Assembly: GCA_964503665.1 (NCBI GenBank) | Contig: CAZDAR010000005.1 | Span: 33,251-97,250 of the forward strand | DNA length: 64,000 nucleotides | Direction of reading: 5' to 3' | Origin: 40-80 sp964503665 | GTDB taxonomy: Bacteria; Bacteroidota; Bacteroidia; Flavobacteriales_D; Crocinitomicaceae | Shown here: positions 28,201 through 36,455 of the stretch, one piece after another | Layout of the letters: the number at the start of each line of letters is the position of its first letter | Numbering within the stretch: the first letter of the stretch is position 1 | Translations under genes and position numbers: made by a program | The notes under the pieces: model-generated | What the model was told of the DNA's origin: nothing | Seen by the model: only the letters and a program-made list of their open reading frames with translations | Database searches by the model: none

Positions 28201-31200
28201 AGGACTACCTTTTATCTTCAACTTACGTGTAGGATCGTCTGGATATGGAATGCTATATTCAGAAGCATTCGTCAAGTTGGAATTTGGATCACCCGTTACT
28301 TTATTTCGTTGGTCTTTTAATTTTGTTAGGTATTCAAACTTGATTTCAACATTATTCGCTTCAGGCCAAATTTCATTTTCTCCATTTGCATACCAAGGTG
28401 TCACTTTCAAAGGCATTTCATATTCGTAATAATTTTCACTTTGATCGGTTCCTAAACGAACAAAAAGGGTCAAATCATCATCGTTCAAAGGGTTTTCATT
28501 GTTCAACTTCTCAGCATGAACAAACATCTTCAACTTCTTGTATGTGCGGACATTAAAAGTAGCATTCTTAAACGCTGCACGAGCATCTCCGTCTTTTAAA
28601 CCACAAACTTCTAACGTCATTGACTGTTCGTTCATTTGACGCGTTTGAACTTGTGTTGGATCTAATTCACGCTGAATTCCTGGAGGAAGTTTATAATTAA
28701 CAGGAATACGCTCCGCATTTTCTTCAAAGTTCAATGCGCTAATATTAAATAGTGTAGACGCCGGGTCGGTTATGACAGCTTCGCCTGGTGAATCTAAGGT
28801 CTTTTGATACTTACGCCATTCCGACCGAATCAATTCTAATTTTGCAAAACGCACCACTACTTCATCTTCATCGAATCCTTTTAAGAACATACGCATAAAA
28901 CGAATCGAACGAAAGTCAGAAATTCCATTGACAATTTCAGAAGGTTCTTTTACTGGAATTTTATATTGAATATATCGTTCTACTTTTGTTGGAGAAACTT
29001 GAAAAGTTACCACACTCGCCACGTAGTTCTTTCCTACCACAGTGTCACCAGGTCCGATATGAACTTTGTATTGGAAGTAGTTCTCTGATTCTGAAACGTT
29101 ATTGTCATTATTAAGGTCTTCTAAATCAGGGAAAGTAGTCGCTTGCATACTGTATCCTTTAGAAGTTACGGTATCTTTCGAGTTTCCTTCGACACCGTTA
29201 TAATGCTTATAGCGTGCAATAATTGATTCTTGATTGGCATTATACGTATCATCTAAATAAAATCGGTAATCATCACTAGAAGGGTCATTCAGAATCTTAT
29301 TTTTAGCCGTTTGTGACAAAGAAGAGCTATTCACCCAATTCACATAATTCAAATAGGCTTGTCTCTCTTGACTATTACTTCTTCCATCTAAACCAACATC
29401 TTGTAGCGCACGCGAATCAGGATCCGTGTCAAAAGCATTTACGATTGCCTGATTATTAGAAACAACTGCCCAACTAGTCGTGTCTAAATCTTGATTTGCC
29501 CCTGAAGCTGTTGGTAATCCATTCTCATACGATTTTCTTGAATCAGGAAGAATGTCTTCTGAAACATTACCTAAGTTAATGTATAAATAACCTCCTTCTT
29601 TCGTAGAATTTGGATTGGCTGCTAAAGCGTCATCATTGTATGGGTCTAAAATCCAGAATTGGATGTACTCAATATTTGCTTGCTCAAAGTCATTGGTAGT
29701 CAGTGAGCGCATGATTCCACCCCAACGATTTTTTGGATCTGTAAAACGTCCATCGTTATCTACATTTGTGGTGTCGTAATTATAGACTCCTCTTTCTTTA
29801 GGATAATACGCTAAATCTAAGAATTGAACCGTTGGAATATTCACATACGGAAGTTGTTGGTTTTTCCAGATTTCATTTTGATAGACCAAACGAACACGAC
29901 TATCGGATGTTAAGCTTGGATTATTATCAAAATAGGAGGGTCTACGGTCACCCTTAGAATAAAATGCTTGATCAATTTGGTACCATGATAAGCGAGAAAC
30001 ATTAAATCGATTCGCAAGTCCTTTTTTTGATCCTTCTGGAAAAAGTATCGGCTGACCTTGAGGTGTAGATGCCATTTTCCATGCAGACATTTGCTTTAAG
30101 TCAATCGAACTTTGCGTCGCCTCAAAATCATCTACATAAGAAATACCCGCTTTTGTTATCGCTCTTGGTGAACCTGGAATTAAGTGTGCAAATTCTCCAT
30201 AGAAGTTCATCGAGGATTTTGCCTTTGTTGAAATTATCGGTAACCAGTCCACTAATTTAGTCAAGAAGGGAAGATCTGTCTTATAACTAACATCGACACC
30301 CAAAACATTATTTCTAAACGGCTCCGACCCATAATCCACTTTTTGTGTCACAGGGCGCTCCATCATTTGCATCCATGTTCCTCCTAGGTTAAGCTTCTCA
30401 TTGAATCGATAATTAAGGTGTGTTCCCACTAAAGACTTTGCTTGAAAACCAAAAACAGAATTACTTTCTATCGATATTTTAAGCGGCGTTCCTGATTCTA
30501 GAATTCCTGAATTTAAAATCTTAACACGTCCTAAATTATAATCCACGGAATAATCCACTCCCTCTGTTAACTGCATTCCGCCGGCAGTAACCTTCACGGC
30601 CCCTTCTGGAATATTTAATGCATTTAAGGCAATGTCAGAAGAGATAGAAGATTGATATTCTCCTTTCATCACAAAACGATTCTTACCTGTAATTAATTGG
30701 GCAGCTGTTTTGGTGGAGTCATACAATTCTGTGAACGCAATTTGATTTACGACTGTCGGAGGAAGATTCGCATCTAGTAACTTATTTTTCAGTGTATTTC
30801 CAAAAGGTTCAACTGTTGAAAAATAAATCCGCCCGTTTCTAGGATTAATAGTACCTCCTGTTTCAGATCGTGCACCGTTAAAAGCCATCGGAACAAAGTC
30901 AAACAATCCATCTGGGAAAGGTTGTTCGTTCACATTTATACGGTCCATCTCTAACAAGGTAACAATCTGCTTATCTTTAACAGCATCTTGAGGTATGTAT
31001 GGAATTAAGAGTGAATTATCAGGATTGTTGTACAACAAATCCATTCTAAAGTTCTGCTTATCAATTTGGTAAGCACCAATAGAATAGACGTTTTTCATCA
31101 TCAAATCCCACAACTTAATTTTAGGATTCGTCAATGTTGGCTTGATTAACTTTAGGAATAATGCTTCTTTTCCTGTTACACCATCCATCGAAAACTCACC

Positions 31201-32598
31201 CACTTGATACGTTTTACCACGATACGTGTATTCATAAGCAACTCCAAGCACTTCGTCATTATTCAAAGCAGTATTCAAGGATATAAAACCTAGCAATGAA
31301 TTGTACGTATATTCAGATTCGTTCAATTTTCGTGCATTCTCCAATTTCTCGTAGTCGATAGCTTGAATGAAAGGACCTGGTTGCACAGATTGGTTGGCAA
31401 GAATAGCTGTAGATGATGAAAAATTTCGTAGTCCTGACTGACTAATTGCCCAATCATAAAGTCCATTTCCTTCATTGTCTGGAAATTTAGATTCCGTATA
31501 TTGACCTGGATTTCCTTGGATATTTGTCGCTTTTGATTCTCCTAAATCGGTAAATGCAATTACGTTTCGAGTATCTTCAACTCTATTTGTTTTATTAGTG
31601 ACCCAAACTTCAATACGCGTGATGTTGACTTCTGATCGTGGAATCGGTGTTTCTGACATAGCCGCATCGTATTCATCTCTAAAGTTTAAGTTTAAGAAAT
31701 AGTGTTTGTTGGCTTCGTAATTATCTGCTGATATTTCAAATTGCTGCACTTGTGCTTTTCCAGACACCGTAATTTCCGACTTTTTACTTTTAGAAGAAGC
31801 AGCAATACCATCAATGGTTAATTTACCAAATTTCAATCTTGTATATGCCCCAAATAGCACTTGAGAACCTTGAATTAAGGTTGTGTTCAAAGGCATACTC
31901 ACATTTCCTAACTCAATTTTTTGTAGAATTTGATCTTCATTTCCAGTATAGCCTAATTTGGTAATATTATCGAAGTCAAAAGCCGCTTGTGTATTATAGG
32001 TAAGGTTTAACTTAATTTTTGTTCCGATTTGTCCGACAACACTCAATTGAATTTGTTGTTGAAAATCGAAGCGTGTTGTTTTTCGTTGTTTTAAAGGAAG
32101 AATAGGATTGTCATATCGAGAGTGCATGACTCCTAGACCGATTTGAACCATTCCTTGAGGGCGAATAGAAATTTCATCGGAACCAAAGAATTCCTTGAAT
32201 GTTCTTCCAGGAATTTTAAAAGAAGGCGCAAAACTTTTATTATTAGCGGCCGTTTGATCGTCAATTTTATCTTTCCAATTATCTTGAATTGACTTTTGTC
32301 GTTCGTATTCAATATATTCTTCCAATGTCATCATGGAAGGATTTCGGAAATTGATACCATCCCCTATTTTCTCTTTAAAAACATACGTTCCTGTAACAGG
32401 ATCGTATTCTATCGTTTGATTAATAGAAGAAGGGTCGCCAAAATCGAAGCTTTGCTTTTTACTCTGGGTCGGATCCGTATTATTATTTATCGGAAACTTT
32501 AACGAGTCTGAAGTTACTTGCTCAAAAGCATAAAAAGGAAACAGCAAAACTATCACCCACAACCTTTTAAATAAGTTATATCCTATATCTATTTTCAA
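25279..32598 (-). CDS. sprA: SprA, outer-membrane translocon of the type IX secretion system
   Basis: This 2439-residue protein is SprA (Sov), the giant outer-membrane beta-barrel through which T9SS cargo leaves the cell; in gliding Bacteroidota it is also needed for motility. Length, signal peptide (LWVIVLLFPFYAFE), the early SIRPQGMVQIGLGV block and abundant amphipathic strands all fit. The ruvA-sprA order is a known synteny in the phylum. The start appears to be TTG, one base after the ruvA stop; the next in-frame Met lies beyond the signal peptide. A Lys/Glu-rich coiled segment near residue 1960 (KKELRQWKRKVKKHEKKQEK) probably forms a periplasmic or plug element. Confidence 0.95.
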   Translation of the reverse strand: MKIDIGYNLFKRLWVIVLLFPFYAFEQVTSDSLKFPINNNTDPTQSKKQSFDFGDPSSINQTIEYDPVTGTYVFKEKIGDGINFRNPSMMTLEEYIEYERQKSIQDNWKDKIDDQTAANNKSFAPSFKIPGRTFKEFFGSDEISIRPQGMVQIGLGVMHSRYDNPILPLKQRKTTRFDFQQQIQLSVVGQIGTKIKLNLTYNTQAAFDFDNITKLGYTGNEDQILQKIELGNVSMPLNTTLIQGSQVLFGAYTRLKFGKLTIDGIAASSKSKKSEITVSGKAQVQQFEISADNYEANKHYFLNLNFRDEYDAAMSETPIPRSEVNITRIEVWVTNKTNRVEDTRNVIAFTDLGESKATNIQGNPGQYTESKFPDNEGNGLYDWAISQSGLRNFSSSTAILANQSVQPGPFIQAIDYEKLENARKLNESEYTYNSLLGFISLNTALNNDEVLGVAYEYTYRGKTYQVGEFSMDGVTGKEALFLKLIKPTLTNPKIKLWDLMMKNVYSIGAYQIDKQNFRMDLLYNNPDNSLLIPYIPQDAVKDKQIVTLLEMDRINVNEQPFPDGLFDFVPMAFNGARSETGGTINPRNGRIYFSTVEPFGNTLKNKLLDANLPPTVVNQIAFTELYDSTKTAAQLITGKNRFVMKGEYQSSISSDIALNALNIPEGAVKVTAGGMQLTEGVDYSVDYNLGRVKILNSGILESGTPLKISIESNSVFGFQAKSLVGTHLNYRFNEKLNLGGTWMQMMERPVTQKVDYGSEPFRNNVLGVDVSYKTDLPFLTKLVDWLPIISTKAKSSMNFYGEFAHLIPGSPRAITKAGISYVDDFEATQSSIDLKQMSAWKMASTPQGQPILFPEGSKKGLANRFNVSRLSWYQIDQAFYSKGDRRPSYFDNNPSLTSDSRVRLVYQNEIWKNQQLPYVNIPTVQFLDLAYYPKERGVYNYDTTNVDNDGRFTDPKNRWGGIMRSLTTNDFEQANIEYIQFWILDPYNDDALAANPNSTKEGGYLYINLGNVSEDILPDSRKSYENGLPTASGANQDLDTTSWAVVSNNQAIVNAFDTDPDSRALQDVGLDGRSNSQERQAYLNYVNWVNSSSLSQTAKNKILNDPSSDDYRFYLDDTYNANQESIIARYKHYNGVEGNSKDTVTSKGYSMQATTFPDLEDLNNDNNVSESENYFQYKVHIGPGDTVVGKNYVASVVTFQVSPTKVERYIQYKIPVKEPSEIVNGISDFRSIRFMRMFLKGFDEDEVVVRFAKLELIRSEWRKYQKTLDSPGEAVITDPASTLFNISALNFEENAERIPVNYKLPPGIQRELDPTQVQTRQMNEQSMTLEVCGLKDGDARAAFKNATFNVRTYKKLKMFVHAEKLNNENPLNDDDLTLFVRLGTDQSENYYEYEMPLKVTPWYANGENEIWPEANNVEIKFEYLTKLKDQRNKVTGDPNSNLTNASEYSIPYPDDPTRKLKIKGSPNLQGLKVIMIGVRNPNKASNDTWQDDGMEKCALVWVNELRLTDFDTKGGSAALARLQIQAADFANFNFAGTYSGTNWGQVDSRILERQRNEQYTFDFNTNVALGQFFGRRAMISLPFFYSYSLGIINPEYDPYNPDIKLSDYDRAEFKERARDGQDFTERKSYSFNGVRKEKSPTAKNRFYNISNFVANYSYSEATHRDFNIKYDITKTWKGGLNYNYSFSSKPWEPFKNVKAFQKTKWLDLIKDFNINYLPSTVAVTNDIVRNYNERQVKNNLVPDYEFDPVFVKSFFWNRTYYLGWDLTKNLKFTFNAINNSLFDENQGRINRKLDPDNYRVFRDTITKQLKTLGQTTNYLQDYSLQYNIPINKIPALNFVQANVKYSGTYNWQRAPLGQSRYGNTIQNSRVFNSSVQMNFTKLYDKIPYFKKVLNSDKGSTTTRSTTAGGRKSATGTPTKQPTPAKIELKPPKPLDEMTKKELRQWKRKVKKHEKKQEKEQKLRELEQKPLNPVGAFFARTVMSIRNVSGTYAVTDGTLLPGFGEGTSILGLNNRTANGLAGFAFGQQPYSLTGKRNGYSVAQVATDNNWLVKNSELNKQFTQMHAQNYQLKANLQPIKDLVIDLTMNRNFTNATSEFYRYNDLTQQFEGQSRTQISTLTYSNVSLGSAFGVFRKDNTSATFEALRENRASVSRLLGDANPNSTTVNSQGYAQGYGYNQQEVVVGAFLAAYTDRKVNSRTINPLSNIPLPNWNISYNGLSKMKFAQKMVRNFVLRHSYSSTVTIGGLQTNLKAEQDADGFSSLVDLNNNFYASHVISNVSIVERFSPLIGMDATWKLFGQDLLTKFEYKKDRNENLALSNNQVTEIRGEEYVFGLGYKIPKVRLPFKIRNKTIEEPLIIRVDFSLRDNITVIRKTDQNTNDATGGQRIMSIKSTIDYTINSMFTIQLYYDHTINTPKVMISYPTANLQCGLRLRVNLGGI

Positions 32599-32599
32599 A

Positions 32600-33175
32600 C
32601 TAAAGTATTTTTAAAGCTTCTTTTATAAGTATTTCAACAGGTTTAGTTCCATCGTCAATTTTGTCCATCACTTTATCAATAGCTTTACGATCAAAGCCTA
32701 ATGAAAGCAATGCCGATAACGCATCAAATCGATTTGTATTGTTTGAAGAGGAAGAATTAGAGGTAGAAACATCCAATTTTAACATTTTATCTTTCAACTC
32801 AATTATTAATCGTTGAGCTGTTTTTGCACCAATTCCTTTAATCGATTGCATTGTTTTAAGGTCGTCCTGAACAATCGCATGTGCAATATCTACTGTTTTA
32901 AGGGACGATAGCATAATCATAGCAGTACTTGGTCCAACTCCAGAAACAGAAATGAGTAAGTTAAACACTTCTCTTTCTTCTTTTGTTGAAAATCCGTATA
33001 AAATCTGGGCGTCTTCTCGAACGATTAGTTGCGTAAAGATGAAGTGCGCATTTGACTTAACTAAGTCTTCGTAAGTATTCAATGAAATTTTAGCTTCATA
33101 GCCAACGCCCCCACAATTTACAACTGCAAGTGTCGGAGATAATTCAAAAAATTTACCTTCTAAAAAATGAATCAT
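32600..33175 (-). CDS. ruvA: Holliday junction helicase subunit RuvA
   Basis: RuvA binds Holliday junctions and loads RuvB for branch migration. The 191-residue protein has an N-terminal OB fold (MIHFLEGKFFEL), tandem helix-hairpin-helix motifs (LLISVSGVGPSTAMIML and MQSIKGIGAKTAQRLIIELKD) and a C-terminal RuvB-binding domain after a Ser/Asn linker. It starts two bases after the malic enzyme stop and ends one base before the sprA start. Confidence 0.97.
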   Translation of the reverse strand: MIHFLEGKFFELSPTLAVVNCGGVGYEAKISLNTYEDLVKSNAHFIFTQLIVREDAQILYGFSTKEEREVFNLLISVSGVGPSTAMIMLSSLKTVDIAHAIVQDDLKTMQSIKGIGAKTAQRLIIELKDKMLKLDVSTSNSSSSNNTNRFDALSALLSLGFDRKAIDKVMDKIDDGTKPVEILIKEALKIL

Positions 33176-33177
33176 AG

Positions 33178-35442
33178 TTATCTAATCTGTGCATCAACAA
33201 CAGCAATTTTTACCATATTTACTATTTCTCTAACTGTTGCAGCCATTTGAAGAACATGAACTGGTTTCTTCAATCCAACTAATATTGGTCCAACAGTGTC
33301 CGCCTCAGTAATCTCCTGTAATAACTTATAGGCTATATTACCAGATGATAAATTTGGAAAAATCAGAGTGTTTACTCTTTTATTTGCCAACAAAGAAAAT
33401 GAGAATTTATCATTTAACAAATCTTTATTGAGTGCAAAATTAGCTTGAATTTCACCATCTACAATTAAAGAAGGATATTTCTGGTGTAAAATTTTCGTTG
33501 CTTTCGCCATTTTCTCAGCATCTTCACCACTTGATGACCCAAAGTTAGAATAACTTAATAACGCAATTTTAGGGTTTACTTTTAACTTTTCTATTGTTTT
33601 TGAAACGATATAAGTGATATCTGCTATTTCTTCTGCTGTAGGATTTGTATTAATGGTCGTATCCGCAAGAAAAAGTGGGCCATTTTTTGTAAACAATACG
33701 TATAGTCCAGCAATACGATTAACATCACCACTGGTACCTATAATTCTCAATGCTGGTTTCACTACATCAATATAGTTTCTAGTCAGTCCTGAAATCATAC
33801 AATCTGCGTCTCCCATTTCGACCATCATTGCACCAAAATGGTTACGCTCACGCATTTGCTCTATGGCTTCATACTCTGTATATCCTTTACGTTTACGCTT
33901 TTCAAAAAATGCTTTTCCGTACAAAATACGATCTTTTTCTTCTCCTTTAGATTTCGGGTCAATGATAGTATAATCATGAATGTCAAGACTATACTCCTTA
34001 ATCAGATGCTCTATTTTAGATTTATCTCCTAATAGAATTGGAATAGCAACTCCTTCATCACTGCATGTTTGAGCTGCTTTTAGAATTTTAATATTATCGG
34101 CTTCAGCAAACACCACCCGTTTAGGGTCGTTTTGAGCCATTAATGTAATATTTCTAATTATATAATTGTCGAGTCCAAGACGGTTCTTTAATTCCGTTTC
34201 GTATGCATTCCAATCTGTAATTTTATTTTGGGCAACACCTGATTCTATTGCTGCTTTTGCTACTGCAGGAGCAACATGATAAATTAAACGAGAATCCAAT
34301 GGCTTTGGAATAAACTGATCTTTTCCAAAAGAAATATTTTTAGCTCCATAAGCACTTATCACTTCTTCTGGAATACTTTCTTTCGCCAAAGCCGCAATTG
34401 CTTTTACTGCTGCAAGCTTCATCTCTTCATTAATTTTGGTGGCGCGAACGTCTAAAGCTCCTCTAAAAATAAATGGAAACCCAAGAACGTTGTTCACCTG
34501 ATTAGGATAATCAGAGCGACCTGTTGCCATATATACATCTGGCCTTGCTGCCATTGCATCTGGATACGATATTTCAGGGTTGGGGTTTGCTAAAGCAAAA
34601 ACGATTGGGTCTTTTGCCATGGAACGAATCATATCTTTAGAAAGTTTGTTTGCAACTGACAATCCCAAAAACACATCCGAATTCACCATCGCTTCTTCAA
34701 GTGTCAATGATTTAGATCCATTTGAAAAGTAAACTTTTCGTTCATCTAAATCTTTTCTCCCTGTGTGTAGAAGCCCCTTACTGTCAAACATATAAATGTT
34801 CTTACGGTTAACTCCTAAAGCAACGTAAAGTGTTGCGCAAGAAATAGCCGCTGCGCCAGCTCCAGAAACAACAACTTTAACCTTCTCGATTTTTTTACCA
34901 TTTAACTCTAAGCAATTCAATAAAGCTGCGGAAGAGATAATAGCTGTTCCATGTTGGTCATCGTGCATAACTGGAATATCCAACTCTTCTTTTAAACGTT
35001 TTTCTATATCAAAAGCTTCTGGTGCTTTAATATCTTCAAGGTTTATTCCTCCAAATGTTGGCGAAATAGCTTTTACTGCTTCTATAAATTTTTCAGGATC
35101 GTTTGCATCAATTTCAATATCGAAAACATCAATGTCAGCAAATATTTTAAAAAGTAACCCCTTTCCTTCCATTACTGGTTTAGAAGCGTGAGGCCCAATG
35201 CTCCCCAATCCTAAAACAGCTGTACCATTCGTAATAACAGCAACGAGATTTCCTTTAGCAGTATATTTGTATACGTCTGATTGATTTTCAGCGATTCTTA
35301 GGCACGGCTCGGCAACACCCGGAGAATAGGCAAGCCCGAGGTCTTTAATGGTCGAATATGGCTTTGTTGGTACAACTGCTATTTTTCCTGGTCTACCTTG
35401 TGCATGATAGTCTAAAGCTTCTTGTTTACGAATTTTAGCCAT
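33178..35442 (-). CDS. maeB: NADP-dependent malic enzyme with phosphotransacetylase-like domain
   Basis: MaeB decarboxylates malate to pyruvate with reduction of NADP. ATG 35442 is preferred; the frame opens further upstream, but the -7 promoter element overlaps that region. Residues ~1-420 are the malic enzyme part (GLAYSPGVAEPC, VLGLGSIG, MHDDQHGTAIISSAALLN, VSGAGAAAISCA, ALANPNPE). Residues ~430-754 are a PTA-like domain that usually acts as a regulatory acetyl-CoA sensor. The order maeB-ruvA-sprA is conserved in flavobacteria. Confidence 0.95.
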   Translation of the reverse strand: MAKIRKQEALDYHAQGRPGKIAVVPTKPYSTIKDLGLAYSPGVAEPCLRIAENQSDVYKYTAKGNLVAVITNGTAVLGLGSIGPHASKPVMEGKGLLFKIFADIDVFDIEIDANDPEKFIEAVKAISPTFGGINLEDIKAPEAFDIEKRLKEELDIPVMHDDQHGTAIISSAALLNCLELNGKKIEKVKVVVSGAGAAAISCATLYVALGVNRKNIYMFDSKGLLHTGRKDLDERKVYFSNGSKSLTLEEAMVNSDVFLGLSVANKLSKDMIRSMAKDPIVFALANPNPEISYPDAMAARPDVYMATGRSDYPNQVNNVLGFPFIFRGALDVRATKINEEMKLAAVKAIAALAKESIPEEVISAYGAKNISFGKDQFIPKPLDSRLIYHVAPAVAKAAIESGVAQNKITDWNAYETELKNRLGLDNYIIRNITLMAQNDPKRVVFAEADNIKILKAAQTCSDEGVAIPILLGDKSKIEHLIKEYSLDIHDYTIIDPKSKGEEKDRILYGKAFFEKRKRKGYTEYEAIEQMRERNHFGAMMVEMGDADCMISGLTRNYIDVVKPALRIIGTSGDVNRIAGLYVLFTKNGPLFLADTTINTNPTAEEIADITYIVSKTIEKLKVNPKIALLSYSNFGSSSGEDAEKMAKATKILHQKYPSLIVDGEIQANFALNKDLLNDKFSFSLLANKRVNTLIFPNLSSGNIAYKLLQEITEADTVGPILVGLKKPVHVLQMAATVREIVNMVKIAVVDAQIR

Positions 35443-35463
35443 AATTATCTTAATTTGAGAGAA

Positions 35464-35471
35464 CAAATTTA
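35464..35471 (-). promoter_or_regulatory. -7 promoter element of maeB-ruvA-sprA
   Basis: On the minus strand TAAATTTG matches TAnnTTTG and lies 21 bases before ATG 35442. It probably drives the long leftward operon. Confidence 0.5.
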
Positions 35472-35620
35472 AAAATAAAAAGAGAAGAATAGAAAAAATG
35501 AGGCGTTTCTTATTGAATGGTTGATAACAATAATTATTTTAGCTTTTCTTATTAAATACCTATTAACTTAAAAGTTTAATGAAGCTTTGTATCTTTAAGC
35601 GCTCATTTTAAAGTAATCAC

Positions 35621-36451
35621 ATGAAAAAGAAATTATTTAGCTCAACGATTGTTTTAGTTGTATTCCTGCTAACAGGATGTGTTAGTGTTAAACAAACCAC
35701 TATTACTAACAACGATTCAACCATTCCTTCCAGAGAATATTCCGTTCAGTCTGTCATGTGGCAACAGAATGCTAGCGAATACCGTGCGCTCTGCTATCAA
35801 GCGTTTAATACAGCAAAAATGCGATTGGATATTATTTTAGCAAACAATACATCACCTGAAAAGAAATTAGCCATTATTACCGATATCGATGAGACCGTCT
35901 TAGATAATAGTCCATATAATGCAAGACTGATTATCGATGAGGAAGAATATACGAGAGAAGAATGGGTTAACTGGGGAAACAAAATAAGCGCAAATGCAAT
36001 TCCTGGAGCTAAAACATTTTTAAATTATGCACAAAGTAAGGGTGTTGAAATATTTTATATCTCCAATCGTTTTACAGAACAAAAAGAAACAACGATAGAA
36101 AACTTAAAAAAAGTAGGTTTTCCCTATGCTGACAGCGCTCACGTTTTCTTAATGCTAGACAACGAAGGAAGCTCTAAGCAAAAGCGCTTTGAAAACGTGG
36201 CTAAAAATTATACCGTTGTTTTATTCATGGGTGATAATCTAGGAGATTTTTCTGCTAATTTTAGTGTGAATTCAACGGATAAGAGAAATCAATTAACCGA
36301 TGAAGTTCAAACCGACTTTGGTGTACAGTTCATCGTTTTACCGAATCCAATGTATGGCGATTGGGAGACAAAAGGAATATACCAAGGGCAACATAACTTA
36401 ACTGAAAAACAGAAAAGAGCCATAAGAAAAGCTAGTTTAAAGTCTTACTAA
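35621..36451 (+). CDS. lipoprotein e(P4)-type acid phosphatase / 5'-nucleotidase
   Basis: The 276-residue HAD-superfamily phosphatase is of the outer-membrane lipoprotein e(P4), class C acid phosphatase type. The lipobox is LLTGC (Cys20). The catalytic motif is DIDETVLDN (Asp88 and Asp90), and the last HAD motif is FMGDNLGDF (~204-212). Related proteins dephosphorylate nucleotides such as NMN to allow uptake of the nucleoside. It is a single gene divergent from maeB and ends four bases from the convergent glycosyltransferase gene. Confidence 0.92.
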   Translation: MKKKLFSSTIVLVVFLLTGCVSVKQTTITNNDSTIPSREYSVQSVMWQQNASEYRALCYQAFNTAKMRLDIILANNTSPEKKLAIITDIDETVLDNSPYNARLIIDEEEYTREEWVNWGNKISANAIPGAKTFLNYAQSKGVEIFYISNRFTEQKETTIENLKKVGFPYADSAHVFLMLDNEGSSKQKRFENVAKNYTVVLFMGDNLGDFSANFSVNSTDKRNQLTDEVQTDFGVQFIVLPNPMYGDWETKGIYQGQHNLTEKQKRAIRKASLKSY

Positions 36452-36455
36452 CATA

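Noticed and set aside
25815..28429. Several antisense frames of 60-114 codons inside sprA
   Set aside because: They lie opposite a well-supported gene and have no coherent start, domain or promoter.
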